Shown here piece by piece: positions 62,038-64,000 of a stretch of DNA of 64,000 nucleotides. Origin of the DNA: Allomesorhizobium sp043769475 (lineage in GTDB: Bacteria > Pseudomonadota > Alphaproteobacteria > Rhizobiales > Rhizobiaceae). The stretch lies in contig NZ_CP171729.1 in NCBI RefSeq assembly GCF_043769475.1, positions 2,294,001-2,358,000 on the forward strand, written 5' to 3'. Numbering within the stretch: the stretch's first letter is position 1; each line of letters opens with the position of its first letter. The position numbers and the translations under genes are program-made. The notes below the pieces were generated by a model, which was given only the letters and a program-made list of their open reading frames with translations, did not search any database and was not told the origin of the DNA.

Positions 62038-62886
62038 TCAAGCCTTCTTGCGGCCGGTGGGTTCTGGATTGAGCGCGAGGTTGCGCGCGCCGAGCTCGCT
62101 CGAAATCGCGCGGCTGGCCTCCAAGGCGAGGTCGCGTACCTGTTCGAGCGGCACGGTCGCCGCGCGCTGGGGCATGTAGGGCACAGTGAGGGCGGCGACG
62201 ACATGGCCGAGATAGTCGAAGATCGGCACCGAGATATTGGTCACGCCGGTAACCGCCAGCGACTTCTTGACCTCGCAGCCCGCCTTCAAGGTCGCTTCCG
62301 CACGCGCCGCCACCTGTCCGATTTCACTCTCGGCGTGCTCGCCCCGGCGCAGCCAGGCGTCAAGTTGCTCACGCACCCGAGGCGAGGAGTAGGCATAGAT
62401 GACGACGCCCGAACTCGTCTCCTCGAAAGGGAACTTTGCGCCCAGCATCACCGAATAGCGCATCGGCAGGGGTGACTCGATCTGCAGCACGATCAGCGCC
62501 TCATGGCCGCTCAGCACCGCCAGATGGCAGGATTGCAGCGCGGCCGGCGCCAGTCCCTGCATGATCGGCAGCGCGGAATCCGTGAGTTGGCGCACCGAAG
62601 GCGTCTGGTGCGCCAGTTCGAACAGCTTGAGCGAGATGCGGTACCTGTCTGAATTGGCGCGCCGATATAGATAGCCCCGTGCCTCCAGCACCAAAATCAC
62701 TCGGTAGAGTTCATGCACGCTCCGCCCCAGCGCACCGGCGAGCTCGGTCAGCGTCATGCCGTCGGGTTGGCCGGCCATGAACTCTATGATGTCCAGGGCC
62801 TTCTCGGCTGCCGGCACGGAATAGCTCCGCTTGGAGCCGCCAGCGGCTTCCAGGGTTTCGATTTCGCTCTCGATTTCCTGCGTCAT
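62038..62886 (-). CDS. IclR-family transcriptional regulator
   Basis: 282 residues. N-terminal winged HTH (ALDIIEFMAGQPDGMTLTEL, AGALGRSVHELYRVILVLEA), followed by the IclR effector domain (ALQSCHLAVLSGHEALIVLQ, GVVIYAYSSPRVREQL, VAALTVPYMP). Its start overlaps or abuts the following gene stop (62889), so regulator, CoA-transferase-like protein and binding protein are likely one transcript. IclR proteins commonly sense aromatic or acyl-type acids. Confidence 0.9.
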   Translation of the reverse strand: MTQEIESEIETLEAAGGSKRSYSVPAAEKALDIIEFMAGQPDGMTLTELAGALGRSVHELYRVILVLEARGYLYRRANSDRYRISLKLFELAHQTPSVRQLTDSALPIMQGLAPAALQSCHLAVLSGHEALIVLQIESPLPMRYSVMLGAKFPFEETSSGVVIYAYSSPRVREQLDAWLRRGEHAESEIGQVAARAEATLKAGCEVKKSLAVTGVTNISVPIFDYLGHVVAALTVPYMPQRAATVPLEQVRDLALEASRAISSELGARNLALNPEPTGRKKA

Positions 62887-62888
62887 TG

Positions 62889-64000
62889 TCAGCTCGCTGC
62901 GGCCGCCGTTTCGGGGCGGATTTGCTCATAATGACCATTGAGCCAGTCGATGAACGGCCGCAGCGGCGCATCTTCGAACACGACCGCGGCGAGCCGCAGG
63001 GTCGCGTCGTGAAAGAAAGGCACAAAACCCGGATGGGTGGGACGCAGATAGGCCTGGTCCAGCACCGGCAGCGTGTTGCGGAAGAACCCGCCGGAAATCC
63101 GGTTGCATTCGTCCGATTGCCAGGCTGAGCGGCTCCCCGGCTGACCGCCGGCGCTCACATATTCGGTCGACTGGTAACGGGGCGAACACAGATGCATCGC
63201 ATAGTCGAACGCTGCCTTCGGGTTCGCCGACCGGGCGCTGACTCCGATACCGGCGCCGCCGAGAATGGTGCTCGCCGGCAGATCTATAGCGATAGTCGGC
63301 GCCGCCCCGAAGGTGATGCAGCGCGGCGCGTCGACCGTCGAATAGTTCACGTAATTGAAGAGATAAGGCACGTAGGCGACATCGTCATTGGCCGCCATAT
63401 GGTCGAGGCAGCGGATCGGGTTCCAATGCTTCGAATTCGGGTGCGCCGCCTTGGACAGGGCCTTGAGATAGCCCACCACGGTGCAGGCGTCGGCAAACGA
63501 CAGGAAATCTCCGTGGCCGTGACCGGGCTTCAGCCCGATGCTTGCCGCTACCGAAAGCATCGTGCACATCAGGTCCGTCGGCACCGACGGCCAGCCGATC
63601 GACAACCCGTGGGCCGAGGCGCGTCCAGAGAGCGCCAGCACTTCGTCAAGCGATCTCGGCGCCGCCAGATCATGCCTCTCCAGGAGGTCGACGCGCCAGG
63701 CTGCCGTCTGCGCCGCGGTGTCGATCGGCAGCGCCCATATGCCACCATTATAGGAATAGGATCGCCACGAGGCGCCGACCGCATTTTCGCCAAACATCTG
63801 CCGGTCATGCGCATCTAGGAATTGGCTGAGATCGAGCAGCCAGTGTTTGCTGCACGCATCGCCGACGAAGGGATGGTCGAAGATCACCAGATCGTACCTG
63901 TCGGCGAAGGTGGAAAGATCCCCTTCCCCGAAGCTGTAGAGGTCGCGGCGATCCCAGCGGACTGCCTGCCCGGTGAGCGTGCGATAGGGCTCGACACTCG
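62889..64000 (-). CDS. extracellular solute-binding protein, 5' end outside window
   Basis: The frame is open to the right edge; a GTG at 63887 is only internal since protein-like sequence continues upstream (RRDLYSFGEGDLSTFADRYD). Family 1-type (maltose/spermidine-like) fold: DLVIFDHPFVGDACS, WALPIDTAAQTAAWRVDLLE, VPYLFNYVNYS, GGAGIGVSARSANPKAAFDY, YLRPTHPGFVPFFHDATLRL. The signal peptide is beyond the edge. Its importer partners must lie to the right. Confidence 0.82.
   Translation of the reverse strand, partial: SVEPYRTLTGQAVRWDRRDLYSFGEGDLSTFADRYDLVIFDHPFVGDACSKHWLLDLSQFLDAHDRQMFGENAVGASWRSYSYNGGIWALPIDTAAQTAAWRVDLLERHDLAAPRSLDEVLALSGRASAHGLSIGWPSVPTDLMCTMLSVAASIGLKPGHGHGDFLSFADACTVVGYLKALSKAAHPNSKHWNPIRCLDHMAANDDVAYVPYLFNYVNYSTVDAPRCITFGAAPTIAIDLPASTILGGAGIGVSARSANPKAAFDYAMHLCSPRYQSTEYVSAGGQPGSRSAWQSDECNRISGGFFRNTLPVLDQAYLRPTHPGFVPFFHDATLRLAAVVFEDAPLRPFIDWLNGHYEQIRPETAAAAS

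Noticed and set aside
1..64000. CRISPR arrays, rRNA or tRNA genes
   Set aside because: No regularly spaced repeats and no cloverleaf or rRNA-like sequence were seen.

Overview
The window reads as chromosomal or megaplasmid DNA of a high-GC alphaproteobacterium of the order Rhizobiales, close to Mesorhizobium and its relatives. Grounds: many CUT2-type sugar ABC cassettes with linked regulators, a zeta-type F1-ATPase inhibitor (DUF1476), a MucR-family remnant, an IS66 element with a DUF6429 passenger, and a small RNA of the alphaproteobacterial CCUCCUCCC-loop (cuckoo/CcsR) type. No rRNA, tRNA or CRISPR array was found.

Layout. 1-3450 (+): polyol cassette (PfkB sugar kinase, GatZ/KbaZ-family protein, two SDR dehydrogenases) that fits galactitol/altritol to tagatose to fructose-6-P. 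3543-9820 (-): a decaying sugar cassette (GMC oxidoreductase with frameshift, SDR with a nonsense codon, ribulose-P-epimerase-like protein, alpha/beta hydrolase, sugar isomerase, Gfo/Idh dehydrogenase, PfkB kinase remnant) facing a frameshifted LacI gene. 10988-13887 (-): ABC importer. 14214-18905: SorC regulator, LacD/YihT-like aldolase, a fused ROK plus P-loop kinase and a YihS-like isomerase; this is the best candidate for an undescribed pathway. 19466-21323: cyclase-TPR gene with frameshift. 22692-26888 (+): sugar importer whose two permeases are one polypeptide. 26889-34000: accessory zone with decayed genes, repeats, small membrane proteins, IS66 (30215-33009) and a triple-hairpin RNA (33666-33771). 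33884-35593: SRPBCC protein and a second nucleotide cyclase. 35574-43529 (-): an amide-inducible operon (AmiC/AmiR-like sensors, peptide-type ABC importer, formamidase/acetamidase) with a visible promoter and leader terminator. 43775-50548 (-): ribitol cassette (D-ribulokinase, ribitol dehydrogenase, ABC importer, AraC regulator). 50764-60251: a long CUT2 operon with a CoA-transferase, a truncated crotonase, SDR, aldose epimerase and lactonase, opposite a GntR regulator. 60274-64000 (-): fused CoA-transferase-like protein, IclR regulator and the start of another importer.

The common theme is uptake and first-step catabolism of sugars, polyols and amides, each module with its own regulator. 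Six otherwise well-conserved genes carry a single-base lesion (five +/-1 shifts and one TGG to TAG change). Several of these sit at short homopolymers, so either sequencing error or real gene decay could explain them.
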